NCBI GenBank assembly: GCA_025765615.1
Contig: JAIVFJ010000117.1
Coordinates: forward strand, 62,001-126,000
DNA: 64,000 nt
DNA from: Zopfochytrium polystomum
Lineage: Eukaryota; Chytridiomycota; Chytridiomycetes; Chytridiales; Chytridiaceae
Direction: 5' to 3'
The number at the start of each line of letters is the position of its first letter. Positions within the stretch are counted from its first letter, which is position 1. Made by a program: the position numbers and the translations under genes. Positions 1-12,500 of the stretch are shown in pieces. The notes under the pieces are model-generated. The model saw nothing but the letters and a program-made list of their open reading frames with translations, had not been told where the DNA came from and did no database searches.

Positions 1-560
1 AGACACAACTTGTCTCACTCCAAGGAGAAGTTCCAACTCAATCCAAGGAGAGGGCACACAGGGGTGGGAGACAGTGGGACTCTTCTTACTTCATCCTACT
101 AGGACACAAACATCTGCTTCACCAAGCCAGAGGAATTCCCTATCTTAGAAGCAAGGAAGGTTAACACCCACTCCCTCACCCAAATGTGGCACCATGACAT
201 TACAGGCATTAATCTGAGAGAAAGAGGGTCTGAACCCAGTGAAGACCAGGCCCACCAGAGGCCACAGGAGCCAACAACCAGGGAGGAGGGGGCATACCTG
301 AGAGACCATTCCTGCAGCAGTACCTGACCAGACAGCTCATTCATATCCCTTGAGAGACCTGGATTTGACTAGATGTATTGACAGGAACCTAGAGCCACCA
401 CCACAGATTTACCCTCCATCCTTCCATCACCAAGTGGCTCCTACCCAGTCCAACCTAAACAGCATGCAGAATTGGTGAAGTGCACTGGGGCTTTAACCCA
501 GCACACTGCCATCATGGCCAAGAGGACTTCAACCTCCTGTCACACCAGGGGACTGCCACT
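1..560 (-). repeat. Inverted LTR fragment of the 33596 element family
   Basis: The reverse complement of this stretch matches the interior of the LTR at roughly 34630-35188 with only scattered substitutions. The same 81-codon reading frame is present in both, differing at two residues. The match stops near 560, where the LTR would continue into a T/G-rich segment, and at the left it runs off the window. It is therefore a truncated, older copy in the opposite orientation. Nothing in it suggests a host gene. Confidence 0.9.
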
Positions 561-1614
561 ATGAGATTCCTAATCTCATGGGCCATTGAGCTATTGAGGT
601 CTCTTTAAAAGCTCTTCCTTGACTAGTTCATTGGTTTTACCTTTACGTATAGTGGCCCCCCCATCAATCACAAACAACCACTCTATTCCTATGTTTGAAT
701 ACTTATTCTTACTTTCAAAAGTAACTCAGTGCTGATGCCCTGCATCAAAAAGAGCATCTGGTGTTCCTTGTGCTGAATGGGCCTAAGCACAAGGCGCACA
801 CCCTTTATTTCTTCTTATTTTTACTCATTTTCTCTTATTTTCCCTTTTTCCCACCTTTCAAGCCTCTGTCCCTGCACTGATGTGGCCTCCCAGCCCTCAA
901 TTTCAGCCCATCTCAAATATGAGGCAGGAGAGACACTGGGTGGAGGGGGGTGTGGCTGAAAGATGATTCATTCTTACAAATTGTTCTTTTCTTTCATTTT
1001 CTCCTTTTTACTATCTTTTATCTTTTTCTTCTTTTTCTTCCTCCTTCTTTCTTTCTCTCTCTGATCCCCATAAATACTGCCCCTTTCCCCCCTTCTTCTC
1101 TTCAATAATAACTCTCAACTCAAAACAATCAATAAGACTCCCCCTTGGGCAGCCCCTGTTTGACTAGTTGCATCCCTCATATCTCCTTTCAGGGTGTTGT
1201 AAGGTGAGTGCCTCCCCAAAAGACCATGTGTGTGGTGGATAGGAGACCTTCCCTGGCAAAGTGCAGAGTGGGCCAAGCAGGGAAGACAGAGTCCTCTTTT
1301 GGTGTAGGAGATCCCCCTGGCAAGTGCAGAGTAGGCCAAGCAGGGTGGATTGGAAATCCTCTTTGGCCAGAGCCCCCAGACCAAGCAAGTAGAGGTAGCA
1401 TTCCCCCAGGCAAGTGCAGAGTAGGCCAAGCTGTGTGAATGCCCCCTCCCCAAAGCAAGAGTGTGTGAAGACCAAGTTGGGTTGGGTCTACTGAGATGAG
1501 AACTTAGAGAGGCTAGTGCAGAGTGGGCCAAGCTTTCTTTGTTACTTACAGTAATCTGCCATTGCACCCCTCTTTTGAGCACCAACTCCACCATCAGGTT
1601 CTTCCCTCTTCAAG
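561..1614. other. Non-coding, low-complexity interval
   Basis: No convincing gene is seen. The stretch is rich in CT/TTC tracts (about 800-1110) and contains the imperfect repeat block listed separately. Short open frames here look like by-products of repeat composition. Confidence 0.6.
1251..1535. repeat. Four imperfect copies of a ~25-bp core motif
   Basis: The core GGCAAGTGCAGAGTAGGCCA recurs near 1253, 1319, 1408 and (shortened) 1513, at intervals of roughly 65-105 bp, each copy followed by AGC. The intervening sequence is only weakly similar, so this resembles a decayed minisatellite. It produces spurious parallel open frames on both strands. Confidence 0.7.
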
Positions 1615-2028
1615 TCAAGCCTGTCTCTTCTTCCACATCAAGTTGGTATGTGTGGCAGCTGTGTAGGGGGAACCTGGCAGGGTTGAAAGTGTGTGCTGAA
1701 GGGCAAGGTCTTCAGGGCTATCGTACTCAATGAAGGAGCTTGCGCCAGAAAGGCAGAAGGACCTGTCAAAGTATCGATAGAGTTGGCTGTTGTAGAGGAA
1801 GTACTTTGAGTTGGGTTCTCGATCAGAAGAGGAAGGAGCCAGTTTGAAGGTGTGAGAGAGTGTGAGGATGATGAGAAAAATCACGAGGGGAACCCACAGT
1901 TTATATACTCCTGGCCACAACCAAGAAGGAAAATTTGCATGGTATCTACCAGATGAGATGTCATCTGATGTGGCTGATGTCACAGACAGAAAAAGAAGCA
2001 GAGATGTGAGGAGAAAAATTTGGTTCAT
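1615..2028 (-). CDS. Possible small secreted or membrane protein, 137 aa
   Basis: I do not recognise this product. The ATG at 2028 is followed by a hydrophobic N-terminus (MNQIFLLTSLLLFLSVTSAT) that looks like a signal peptide. A second hydrophobic segment (LWVPLVIFLIILTLSHTF) at about residues 43-60 is followed by a polar, Tyr- and Ser-rich tail ending in basic residues. Upstream on the minus strand, near 2137-2150, lies an A/T-rich TATA-like sequence. The frame is intact and its composition differs from the repeats around it, but no family is visible and chance cannot be excluded. The longer frame begins at a non-ATG codon upstream and adds residues of no clear character. Confidence 0.33.
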   Translation of the reverse strand: MNQIFLLTSLLLFLSVTSATSDDISSGRYHANFPSWLWPGVYKLWVPLVIFLIILTLSHTFKLAPSSSDREPNSKYFLYNSQLYRYFDRSFCLSGASSFIEYDSPEDLALQHTLSTLPGSPYTAATHTNLMWKKRQA

Positions 2029-3460
2029 CAGGCGCTGAGGCGAAATCCTCTGATTTTCTGAGGTGTTGTGGAGCGCATCAATATGCATGCAGAGAGAAGG
2101 GATGTGCATGCCACGGAGCAAGACCACTTAGGATGTATGAATAAAAGGAGCACACTAAAGGAAAGTAAAGTAGCATGTGGCGTGGCATCAAGTCGCAGGT
2201 CGGAAAGGGCGAGGGTCTGTGGTGGAAGGAAGACACTATTTTTTGTCCAAAATGGATGAAAAGACACAATTGGTGCTGGAGGACAGAAGATTGGAGATGG
2301 GACACCATATGGCACAATAAAGGAAGACACCAAGTGTCTGTTGTTTATTTGTCCAGAACCAGGGTGGGAGTTTCTGAAACACAACTGGGGTTGTGGCAGG
2401 AAGTCGCAAGAGATGCAACAATTGGAGTGGTAGAGATAGGGATATTCTATTTACCCGCCATGGCGTGGATTGGGAAAACTGTTGTGATCAGTGCGCAATA
2501 GGAGATGTGTCAGATGGTGAGTCAAAGAACATAATGTCGCCATAGAAGGAAGACAGGAAGTAAACTGAGTCAGAAGGCAAAGAAAAATGATAGAAAACCA
2601 CAAGGGGAAGAAGACACACAAGGTGGTGGCAGGGAGTGGAGAGACATCTGGTTTTCAACTACGACTGCTTTATTGGACGATTGTTGTTGTTGTTGTTGTT
2701 GTTGCACCCTTTGCCGATCCTTTCGTTGAATACCTGCGTCTTGCACTTCTCCAAAAAAGGGCGGCACACTCCCTAACACGTCGAGCGCAGGCTGTCAAAA
2801 CTTAAAATAATATACTTATACTGCCAGTATTCCCAACATAGATATGTATTACGATCAAATTCCTTTCCAAAACATTGCCCATTGTAAGAGTCCCAGCCTG
2901 TTTGTTCCCGTCACGCGTCCAGCGAGCGCAACTCCAGAACAAGTTTCTGCACGACATTTCCCACTTTGCGTGGTGTCTATCCCTCCAAAAAAAAAAAAAA
3001 CCGAAATTCGTCCTCTAATACTCGCACCTCGTTTCCGCTCGCCCAACAATTCCTTGTCCTGTGCGCAATCACCTCCGACCACACGCAACCCCATCCCCTG
3101 CAACCCCCCCGGCCCCCACCACTACTCTCCTCATGGACGCGCCGATCCCTCTAGCCGCCACAGCCGCCGACGTCGACGCCGGCCCCCAGCACGGCCTCCC
3201 TATCACACACTCGGCGCCACCACCGCTTCAAACCGCCGCCCCCACCACCACCCGCCGCCGCCTCCGCCGCCGCCGCCCTCTCGGCCCTCGCCTCCTCCTC
3301 GGCGTCCTCGACAGCGCCTCCACGGCCACCGCCCACCCGCGACTCGGCCACACCGCTCCGCCTCCGCCGCCGCCGCCGCTTTGCAACGCCCGCTGCCGCC
3401 ACCCCGCCGCCGCGGCCCGACCCAGCAGCAACGGCAGTGGCCGCCGCCGCCGCCGCCCGC
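2029..3460. other. Intergenic; (GTT)n near 2681-2703 and A-run near 2988
   Basis: No gene is supported. From about 3130 the sequence becomes very GC-rich CCG/CCT repeats that keep all frames open. This could be 5' untranslated sequence, or an unrecognised first exon of the gene whose ATG I place at 3461. An alternative ATG at 3133 lies in a different frame from the Cys/His repeats. Confidence 0.5.
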
Positions 3461-5709
3461 ATGCACCTCCTCGACGTGCTGGCCGCCGCCGCCGCCGCCG
3501 TCGCCGCACTCGACGGCGCCGCCGCCGCCGACGCGTCCGCACCGGCAACCCTGACCCCGGCGACGACAACGACCAGCCCGCCCGACGCCGCCCGCGTCAA
3601 GCCGGAGCCCGACGCCGCCGCCGCCTCCGCCAACGCCGCCAACGCCGCCGCGCCGCCGGCAGGCCGGCTGTCGTCCGTGTGCCACCACGGACGGAGGCGG
3701 AGCCAGGTGTGTGTGTGTGTGTGTGTATGTGTGTGTGTGTGTGTGCAGGGCGACACGTGCGTCGCGCGCTCCCCGCGTCCCCCCGTTCTTTCGCCCCAAC
3801 CCCACCCGTCGCCGTGGTGTGTACGTGCTAACCCCGTTTTTATTGTAACAACCTCTTCTTCCCACCCCCGACCCCCCATCTCTCCGCACACCCCCCAGTG
3901 TGTCCGCTGCTACGACGAAGGGACCGGCGGGTCGACAATCTGCTCGCATCGGCGGCAGCGATACGCCGTAAGCGTTGTTTTTCTTTCGATCCGGGCGGTG
4001 GGAGGAGGGGAGGGGGGGGGGGGGGGGGGGGGGTTCACAAGTAGAAGGCCCAAGCGTGCACGGACGAGAGTAAGCCGAGGGAGGAGAGGAGTCAGCAGCA
4101 AGCTCCGGCGGGGAGGGAGGGAGGGGTGGATGGGGACGCACGCGCGACGGAACGGTTGTCGTGTCGTGTGACCCAGCCGTCGTTGACAATGGGTGTTGTT
4201 CGGACATTGTTCAGCCCGGCTGTCAAACTTTGGGCGTCCACTCTAACCAAACCGCAAATGCCCTGTTCACCACTCCTCACCCCGTACTCCCCACACACGC
4301 ACCCACCCCACCTCCCCTTCTTCCTACGAAACTACATGATCCAACGCGTTGCCCCCTCACCCGACCCACAAACCCCGCTTTATCTCCGAAACATCTGCTT
4401 GGCGCAAACAACAAGTAGTGCAGAAAGGTAAGCGCACAGAGGGGACCCAGACTGGAGAAATTAAGCCTCGAACGACCGCCCCCACTCACCCATTCTTCCG
4501 CCCCCCCGCCCCTACCTAAACACAGTGCTTCGACGAAGGCCACGTCACAAACTCGCTGTGCGTGCACCGCACGATCCGGATGAAGTGCAAGACGTGCACG
4601 CCGGCGCGGCCGTCGGTCAAGCGGTACCGGCCGCGGACGGGCAAGACGCCGCCGGGGTCCGGCGGCGCAGGCGGCGCGGCGTGGGAGGCGGGCGACGCGT
4701 CCGCCGACGCGGACGGGCTGCCGCCGCCGGCGATGCGGGTGCTGGCGGCGGCGGCGGCGGCGGCTGCCGCGGCAGCGGTGGACGGTGACGACGGTGGGCC
4801 GGCGGCAGGAGCAACGGCGACGGTTGGGAGTGTGCCGCGGCGACGGCGGCAGCTGCACTTTGCGGCGGCCTGCGGGGCTGCGGGCGCGGACGCCTCCGCG
4901 GCCGCTACCGCCGCCGCCGCCGCGGGGGGGGTCCGTGGGGACGTTGCGTGCGATCGGTGTGGGCTAATGTGCGCGGGCGGCTCCGCGGCGACGACGGCGG
5001 GGGACGCGGCGGTGCTCGTGTCCGGATTCGCGGCGGCCGACGGCGGACACTTGACGTGAGTGTCGGAGGCTCCTTCTTCCGACTCGGGGTTTTCTTTTTT
5101 TTTTTTTTTTTTTTTTTTTCAAACGTTAACCCAGCCCCGCCCCTCACCAGCATCTGCGCCGAATGCCGGCTGGACCTCCAGCGCACTCTGCCGTTCCTTC
5201 ATTTCGCCGCGCTGCCCGCACTGCCGACGCCGCCGCCGCCACCACCTCAGCAGCAGCAGCAGCAGCAGCAGCAACACCAGCAGGTGCATTTTCAACACTA
5301 CCTGGGGCCGACGCAGCAGTATTGCCCGGGCCAGCCGGGACTCGTCGTCGACGGCTTTGCCGCGCCGCGGACGCCGCCGCCGTCGTCGATGGGCTCGTCG
5401 CCGGAGAGCGGGACGGCGACGACGGCGACGACGGGCGCGAGTCCGTTTGTCGGCGGAGGGACGGCGGAGGAGCAGGAGGAGGAGGGTCGAGCGCGGGGGA
5501 TGGACTGCATGAGCTCGAGGCAGCAGCAGCCGCCGGCGGCTCTGGCGTTTGCGTTGGCGTTTGCCGCGTGCTCGGAAGGCGCGGCGGAGGAGGAGTCGGC
5601 GGTGGGGCTGGCCGCAGGCCGCGGAAATTTCAAGACGGCGGCGGCGGCGGCGGCGGCGAACGACGTGGGCTTTGGGTTCGGCGTCGCCGTCGTCGGGCAG
5701 AGGGTTTGA
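3461..5709 (+). CDS. Cys/His-repeat (C-x-H-x3-R-x2-C) protein, 467 aa, 4 exons
   Basis: Proposed exons 3461-3706, 3899-3967, 4526-5055 and 5151-5709 sum to 1,404 nt (468 codons). The spliced product begins with an Ala-rich segment, then carries three related units: CHHGRRRSQCVRC, CSHRRQRYAC and CVHRTIRMKCKTC. Each fits C-x-H-x3-R-x2-C, with C-x2-C completed in the first and last. Such repeats are known as probable zinc-binding repeats in chytrid, amoebozoan and other protist proteins of unknown role. Further Cys pairs follow (CDRCGLMC and CAEC), the second created by the last splice. The C-terminus has polyQ, polyP and polyA tracts. Exon 2 is a single 69-nt repeat unit in phase 0. I cannot name a function; nucleic-acid binding or transcriptional regulation is only a guess. 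The start is uncertain because an upstream exon may exist. Confidence 0.6.
3707..3747. repeat. (GT)n microsatellite in intron 1
   Basis: About 40 nt of GT with a single interruption (GTAT) begins exactly at the proposed 5' splice site after CCAG, so the donor is itself part of the microsatellite. Confidence 0.9.
4012..4034. repeat. G23 homopolymer in intron 2
   Basis: An uninterrupted run of 23 G lies inside the second intron of the Cys/His-repeat gene, preceded by GGAGGGGA. It is a likely site of length polymorphism and sequencing error, and could form a G-quadruplex. Confidence 0.95.
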
Positions 5710-6571
5710 CCCCCAAGGAAAGTAGGAGCAGGCTGTGCGCGAACGGAGGGAGGACGGAGGAAAGGAGAGAGATAGGGTTTGAAAGGGTGGGTATATTGAT
5801 GAACTGGGAAACCTTGCCTTCTTGCCTCTTGTTTGTTCCGTTTTGAACTCTCCTTCCTTGCCCTTAACGTCCATGTCGTACACTTTACGTTACGTAAGTT
5901 GTATGTATGTGTTAGTTATCCCTTCTCCCCACAACTTCGCTTTTGCTTTTCGACATGCCTCCTGCTCTCTATGTGGCCCGAATTTCTGGCACTTGCACAA
6001 CACACACACACACACACTCTCTCTCTCTCTCTTCCTCTCTCCCATTCCTGTCCTTCCCTCCCTTTCTACCTCTCTCTTTGTCACTTTTGCGCATCTCGGC
6101 TCCTCTGAATACCCGATCCCACCAGAGTTGCCTTTTCTTAACCTTCTGTTTCAAATTTAACCTCCCCAGCATTCACCCCGGTTTTGCTTCATAATCGTGA
6201 TAGACTTGCCGCTTCCTTTTTAATTTCCACCTGTACCTAAGCTTCACAAATAATAGATTTCACGGAACTAATCGTAAATGGCTGCTATCCCTTCTTATGC
6301 ATTGTCCAGACTGGCTCGTCAACTCCAGGGCTGCGTGAATGCACCCCCGGCCCACCTCGATCTAATGCCGTTTTCCACAGAAAGGAGGAAGATGCCGCGC
6401 AACGCATTTCTCGCGATCGACCGTCCGCTAGTTGAGGGCGGGAACGGTTAATGGTGACAAACTATCGTTCTGTGATTACACATAACAAACTCTTCTAAGC
6501 AACACTCGAGAGAATCATCGCTCTCTCGTCCCCGTCGTCGCGGCGCCCCATCGCTCTCGAGAAAGAAGGTG
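5710..6571. other. Intergenic between Cys/His-repeat gene and cyclase
   Basis: No gene is seen. It contains a (CA)n(CT)n block near 6001-6030. The cyclase promoter should lie in the right half, but no clear TATA element is visible. Confidence 0.6.
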
Positions 6572-9500
6572 ATGCTCCGGTTTCTGCCAGACCATGTCCG
6601 GTCGGTCTGCCGAGCGTCTACGGCACCGATCTCGCTTCCGCACGTCGAAGAGGACGAGGACGGCGTTGTTGCTGTCATTGACATATCTGGTGAGGCCTCA
6701 AACGTCTGCGAGCAGAGAAACCCGCTATTCCATGCACAGACCCCACCCCCTCATCGCAACCCCTCCCTTCTCGTACGCATCTGCTTGCGAGCATCTCTCG
6801 GAACTTTTCCGAAAAACTGACCCGTTGTGGCCGTCGGGGTACCATACAACATAAAAATTACACAAACGCTGGCTCCCCAAAAGGCTTTACGCAACTCTCG
6901 ACGCGGCTGCTACGCGAGCACGGCAGCGACGGCGCGGCGCGGCTCCTGGAGGCGGTCAACAGCCCGTTCGAGAAGATCATCCGGCGAGTCTACGCGTCGT
7001 CGTCGTCGGCGGCGGCGATCGCGACTCTGTCTTCGGAGCGGGCGCCGCGCGGGTCCATTGTGAAATTTGCCGGCGACTCGGCCCTTGTCTGCTGGACGAA
7101 GACGACGCGGGGGCGGCGCCGGCACGGCGGCAAAGACGACGACGACGACAACGGCGATGACGGCGACGAAGGCGGCGACGGCGGCGATCGCCGCCCCGGC
7201 CTCCGCCACGTGCTCGAGTCCTTCCTGTGCGGCCTCGAGCTGCTCCAGGCGTTCCGCAGCGCGAGCGGCGGATTGTTCTGCGCTCGGGACTCTATCGGGA
7301 TCCACATTGGCGTCGGTTTCGGCCGCGTCTCGCACATCTATCTGGGCGGGGCGGCCGCCGCGACGGAGCCGCAGGGGGACGCGCTGGCGGTGGGGTTCCG
7401 CCGCGAGTACATTGTCGCGGGAGCCGCCGTCTCGCAGGCCGCGAGGACGCTGGAGCTGGGGATCCGCGGGCAGATGGCAATGTCGGGAGAGTACCGCGGG
7501 GCCCTGTGCGAGGCGCTGTCGGGGCTTGCCCTCACCACGCAGACGGACATCAAGCTCGGGGGGCCGCCGCCTCGCCAGCGGCTCCTGGAACGGATTTCGG
7601 AGACCGGCGCCGGTGGGGCGATGAGCAACTTGGTGATCGACGAGGACGAGGTGCCTTCACCGGAAGCGCTGGACCGCTTTCGGCTGCTGATTGAATCGAG
7701 TGGTGTCAACCACAGCAACGGCCAGGAGCAGGCTGCCGACGACGACGAGTACTTTGATCTGGCGCGTATGCTGCAGTTCATCGAGTCATCGGTTGCGCGA
7801 TATCTGATGGAAGACGAAGGGGGAGAGGGCTCACACGCGCTGTCGCCGCAGCCGCACACCGCCCCAACCCGGTTGAAACCGGGTACCCTTCCATCCCTCC
7901 AGCTGCCGCCGCGGCTTCGCCCCCTGAACTGGCGGCGGCAGCTGGTGGACAACTACAGCGACCTCCGCACTGTGGCGGTCGCCTTTTTTCGGTTCCCGGG
8001 CATAGACGTCAGCGGTGCACTGCGGCTCCGCAAAGGCGAGGTTGCCAGCGCAGTCCTGTCCGCGCAGCGCGCGACAGATGCGGTGATCGCGTGCATTGCG
8101 GAGAACGACGGGAGCCTGCGCCAGATCAATTTTGACGACAAAGCGTTCACGGCCCTCGCCGTCTGGGGGCTGCGGGGCTCTGCGCATCAGCGTTCCGAGG
8201 CAGCGTACGCGGTACAGGCGTGTCTGGGCTTCGCTGAGCGCGTTAGATCTTGGGACAAAGGTGGCGGAGAGATGGACAGCAATCACGCGATCGGAGATGT
8301 CTCCATCGGAGTTGCGTTCGGGTCCGTGTACGCGGGTCTCCTTGGCAACGAGCTGCGAATGGACGGCACCGTGCTTGGTGCTGCAGTCAATCTTGCGGCG
8401 AGGCTAATGTGCCTTGACCAGCCGACCGCGAACGAGGATCACGTCGGTGGCGAAGGCGGCGGAGTTTGGGCGTACTGCGACGTTGCCACATATGAAGCTT
8501 GCCAGGACAGATTTAAGTTTGGAGAGGCATCTCGAGTCGTGAAATTGAAAGGTTTGGAAGTATTCCCACTCTTATTTTGGTTACGCTTTCTTTTCATAGA
8601 CTTTCGAGCCTCATCTCCTGTCCTTAGGTTTTCACCAATCGATCACAGTTTACAACCTTGTGGGCGAGAAAGTGAGCGGAATTGTTGCGAGAAACTCCGT
8701 CGTTCGACACGATCTTTTTGGACGGGTGGAGGAGGTAGCGCTGCTGAAACGAGTTATCCAAAAGTGGAAGCAAGGCGAACCGAGGCAGAGCATTCTGATA
8801 TCCGGTCGGTCCGGGCTCGGAAAATCTGCTCTTACTCATCAAGCCCTGCGACAGCTCAGAGGCGATACATCCGCAATTATTTGGTACGAATTGTGAATTG
8901 TGAACCGGGTTTATCTCATCATGTTTGCTTTTGAACGGCAATCTCTCTTTGCGCTCTCTGGGCAGCTCCTGCGTTGCCCAGGAGATGAAACGACAGAGCT
9001 CATTTTGGTTGCTCGGCTCGTTCCTTCGCACGCTGATTTCGCAACTTCAATCCGCTGGAATAGAGCCAAGCCCTATCGAACGCGGATGCAGCGCATCAGA
9101 GGTTTCCGCCACATCAAACAGAAGGCACTCGATTGCTTCTTCCGCGCTCACTGGTCCACTCTGTAGACGCAGTGAAATGCATGCTACCGGCACTGCCAAC
9201 TCCGGTACGGTGGGGTCCATCTTTACGACTTCCGGAGCGGACCGTGCTTCGACATTCCTTATCGAAGCGGTGACTCGCATCGAACGCGGAGCTCTGCCAG
9301 CCCTCGCCATTGTCCCCGGTTTTCGCTTTGCGGCTGAAACATCGCGACCCACTGCAGACTGCACACTGACACTATCCTCGGTTGTAGCTCAGTTGCTGGC
9401 TGCTGCTGAGAAGCTTTCATCCCGAATTCTCATTGTGCTGGACGACACCCAGGTATCTGGCGTGGTGGGCAAGTTTCTTTGTGATTGAAAGAACTTCATT

Positions 9501-12500
9501 ATATCTCGGTCTCGCCTGGACAAGTGGATAGACCGAGAATCTCTGCGGGTGTTTGGAATGTTGATGCAACTGTGCCCCTTGATTTTGTTTGTGATGGTCG
9601 CAAGACCTCGGGAGGTTCGTTTGAGCCTTGCTGGAGGAAGAAAATCTTCACTCATGTTAACCGCTACACGCACACACGCACATAACAAAAAAAAAAAAAA
9701 ACGACCGAAGGAATGGGACCACAGGGACGACTTTGACACTATCAAGACGCGGTGCGAGCATTTGATCACCTTGTCGCCTTTATCATCTGACGCTTTACAC
9801 GCTCTTGTGGCTCAAGAGCTGGGGCGGGCTAATGCAAAGGAAGGAATTATTGGAGAAATTGCCGAATGGTCGAACGGCATTCCAATGGCCGTTCATCTGG
9901 CTTTATCTATGATTAAATCGCACAATAGTGGTGGTCCCCTTGAACAGGCAAATTTATTGAAAAGCCAAACACTCAAGAAGCTCGATTCTTCGCAGGCAAG
10001 ATTGGAGACTGCCGTTACTGCTCAGTGAGTGAATTCGTTGCGTGTTTTACCTTTTTTCCAAGAACAGGGAGGGAAGAAAGGAAAAAAGAAGAGAGATGTC
10101 TATGCGCTATAGTAGTGGCACCCGTTAACGCTCCAAAGGTTGGACTCTCTTTCTGCAGCATTTCGCCAAGTTCTTTTGGTTGCTTCTGTTATTGGGCAAT
10201 ACTTCAGCCTAAATACCTTGTCTTGCGTTTTGCAAGATGTGGAAATGCCTTCGGAACCGGACGATTTCTCTGTCAGCCAGATCACACACCTTATAAAAAC
10301 AGAAGACCGGTACGGTTTCCTGGCGGGCGTTTCGGACGACGAAGATAGCTGTTCCTTCAGCCATTACCTTATATTCCGTGGCGTTCTTGCTTCACTTTTG
10401 CCTCAAAAGAGAGAAAAAATCCGCCGAGTATTAACGTTTCACCTCATATCCCGACTCAATGAGGACGACGACGATGGATTGCTGCTACCAAACATTATTG
10501 AGCAGTTACTTCAATTGGATGGTGAGAAGAGCCTTAAGGCGAATTATCTGTTTAGGGGGTTTGTCGCGGCTGCGGAGGCAAGAAAGTCGGCAGAAGCTTT
10601 TTACTACAAACGCTTGCTGGACGACTTGGATCGGGACTATTGCACAACTCTTCCACTGACCGTTCGAATGCGAGATTGCCGACTGCGAGCTATCTTGCAT
10701 TATCAGAATGGGTAAGGATAATTTACGTTCTAGCTCTTCATTCGCTCCTTGGAACTGAAGTATGCACCAAAACACAGCGAAGCCGACAAGGCTGTCGCCG
10801 CAGCCGCGGAGCTTTTTAACTTGACCAGCGCCTCATTCAAAGTTCGCTCCAATACAACACTCGGATTCCTTATCTCACTGTATCGCCACCTACGGGTGCT
10901 ATCTTCTATTCAACAGTCACCATCAGCAGGCGAAATCGCTTCTCGCTACCTGCTCGAAACTTTTCCCTTCGCTTTTCCAGCTCCAGAGAAAGGAGCTGAG
11001 CCAAAAAAGGGCCGAAGCAGAAAAACGGTACATCCGCTCCATGACGCCAGCAGCATGAAAGATGCCCTCGAGCGGCTTGGCGAGATTGTTCTCGTGCTTG
11101 ACATGTTGTGCGAGATGTTTATTGTGGGAGAGCGGGAAGGCCCCGACTTAATCCTGTACCAAATGTCGCTTGTAGTCCTGGCATCCTTTGGAAAGTTCGC
11201 TTCGACGGGGACTGATCAACGGTACTGGAGTTGGCGACTTAGGCTAGGCTGGAGCGGCTTGGGGATGTCATGGTACCTTATTGGACGGAGCTCCCAAGGA
11301 AAACGATGCATCGATGCCGCATTGGCGAGTATTCCACTCGAGAATGCGGACAGCGAGTCGCCACCGCTCACGCCGTTGGAGTTGCTGTGCAAAGGAACGT
11401 GCTGTACAATTGAATCTGCACTGGATCGGATGCGGAACGAGACGATTTGTATGTCGGCCGTGCTAATGCTGCGAGCTGCGTGCGATCATTACAGAGCCGC
11501 CGGTGCGGAGTTTGAGGTCGCTTGCAAGGGCTCGCAGCTTACTCTTCAGTGGATGCTTGTAATGTGAGAAAGCCTCAGGGGAGGAGCGAAGAAGGCATTT
11601 CCTCGAAATCATTGCCTACGGAAAATTCGTTGATGACACTGAGACTGACCTGTCGATCTGATCCCGCCCAAACTCTTTACAAAAAAGGATGGGTTCTTTT
11701 TCCCTGCCAACAGAGCACGGCGACCTGTATCGAATGGACGAGGTTCTTAAGCGAGCAGAAAAGTATTCGTTCGATGGTAGATACGTTATGCAGCTTAAGA
11801 GCGCAGTTGCTTTTGAGACGTCAATGCGTGGTGATTTCAGCAGGGCCGAAGAGTACGTGCGGCTGTGCAGTGTGGCCGGGTTCAATCTTATTGTAAGCTT
11901 TTTCCGGCTTCTTTCTGTTAGGTTTTCAATCTAACTCCCTTGCTTCTTCCTGAAACTGAAGGAAGATCTCGGCCTTGAAGAAGTTAACGTGCTCACGGTT
12001 TTGGCGATAATGGTCAATGTCACCTGCCTCTCCATGTTGCTTGTTGAACGCGGTCGGGTTCTTTCGATCAGCGTCGGCGTATTTAATCGATTTGTTGATA
12101 GTTATGACACCGCTCAGGCGGCGACTGCACCAACACTGGTAAAACAATTTCGCACTGAGTGTGAGTTTAACTCGAATCGTCCTAAACAGCTGCACACACC
12201 CTCTACAAACTCTGCTTCCGTCTCTCTCTCATTCCTACCTCCCCAAAATTTCACATTGGTCGCCTTCACCATAATCAAACGGTATCAAGAAATCGCTTCT
12301 CATCCAAGGGACCGTCTTATGCGCTATTGTGACGATTGGCACTGGCCTGTCGTTCTTCGAGCCAAGCCCCACCGCAAAAGACCCTGCTCACTGAAGCGAA
12401 GAAAGGCCTTCTTGCTTTCATCGTCTCCTGCCGGAAGTTTGCGGCGAGCTGCTCTCCACGCTCGTTCCAAACCACGTGCTGCAAGGGGCTGGCGGGTGTC

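Noticed and set aside
1251..1535. CRISPR-like repeat array
   Set aside because: Only four imperfect copies with unequal, partly similar spacers, in a eukaryotic genome with no Cas genes.
3203..4207. 334-codon open frame on the minus strand opposite the Cys/His-repeat gene, plus other long frames there
   Set aside because: GC-rich CCG/CGG repeats leave all six frames open; the translation is Arg/Gly/Pro repeats and crosses GT and G-run introns. Only the plus-strand frame shows organised Cys/His motifs.
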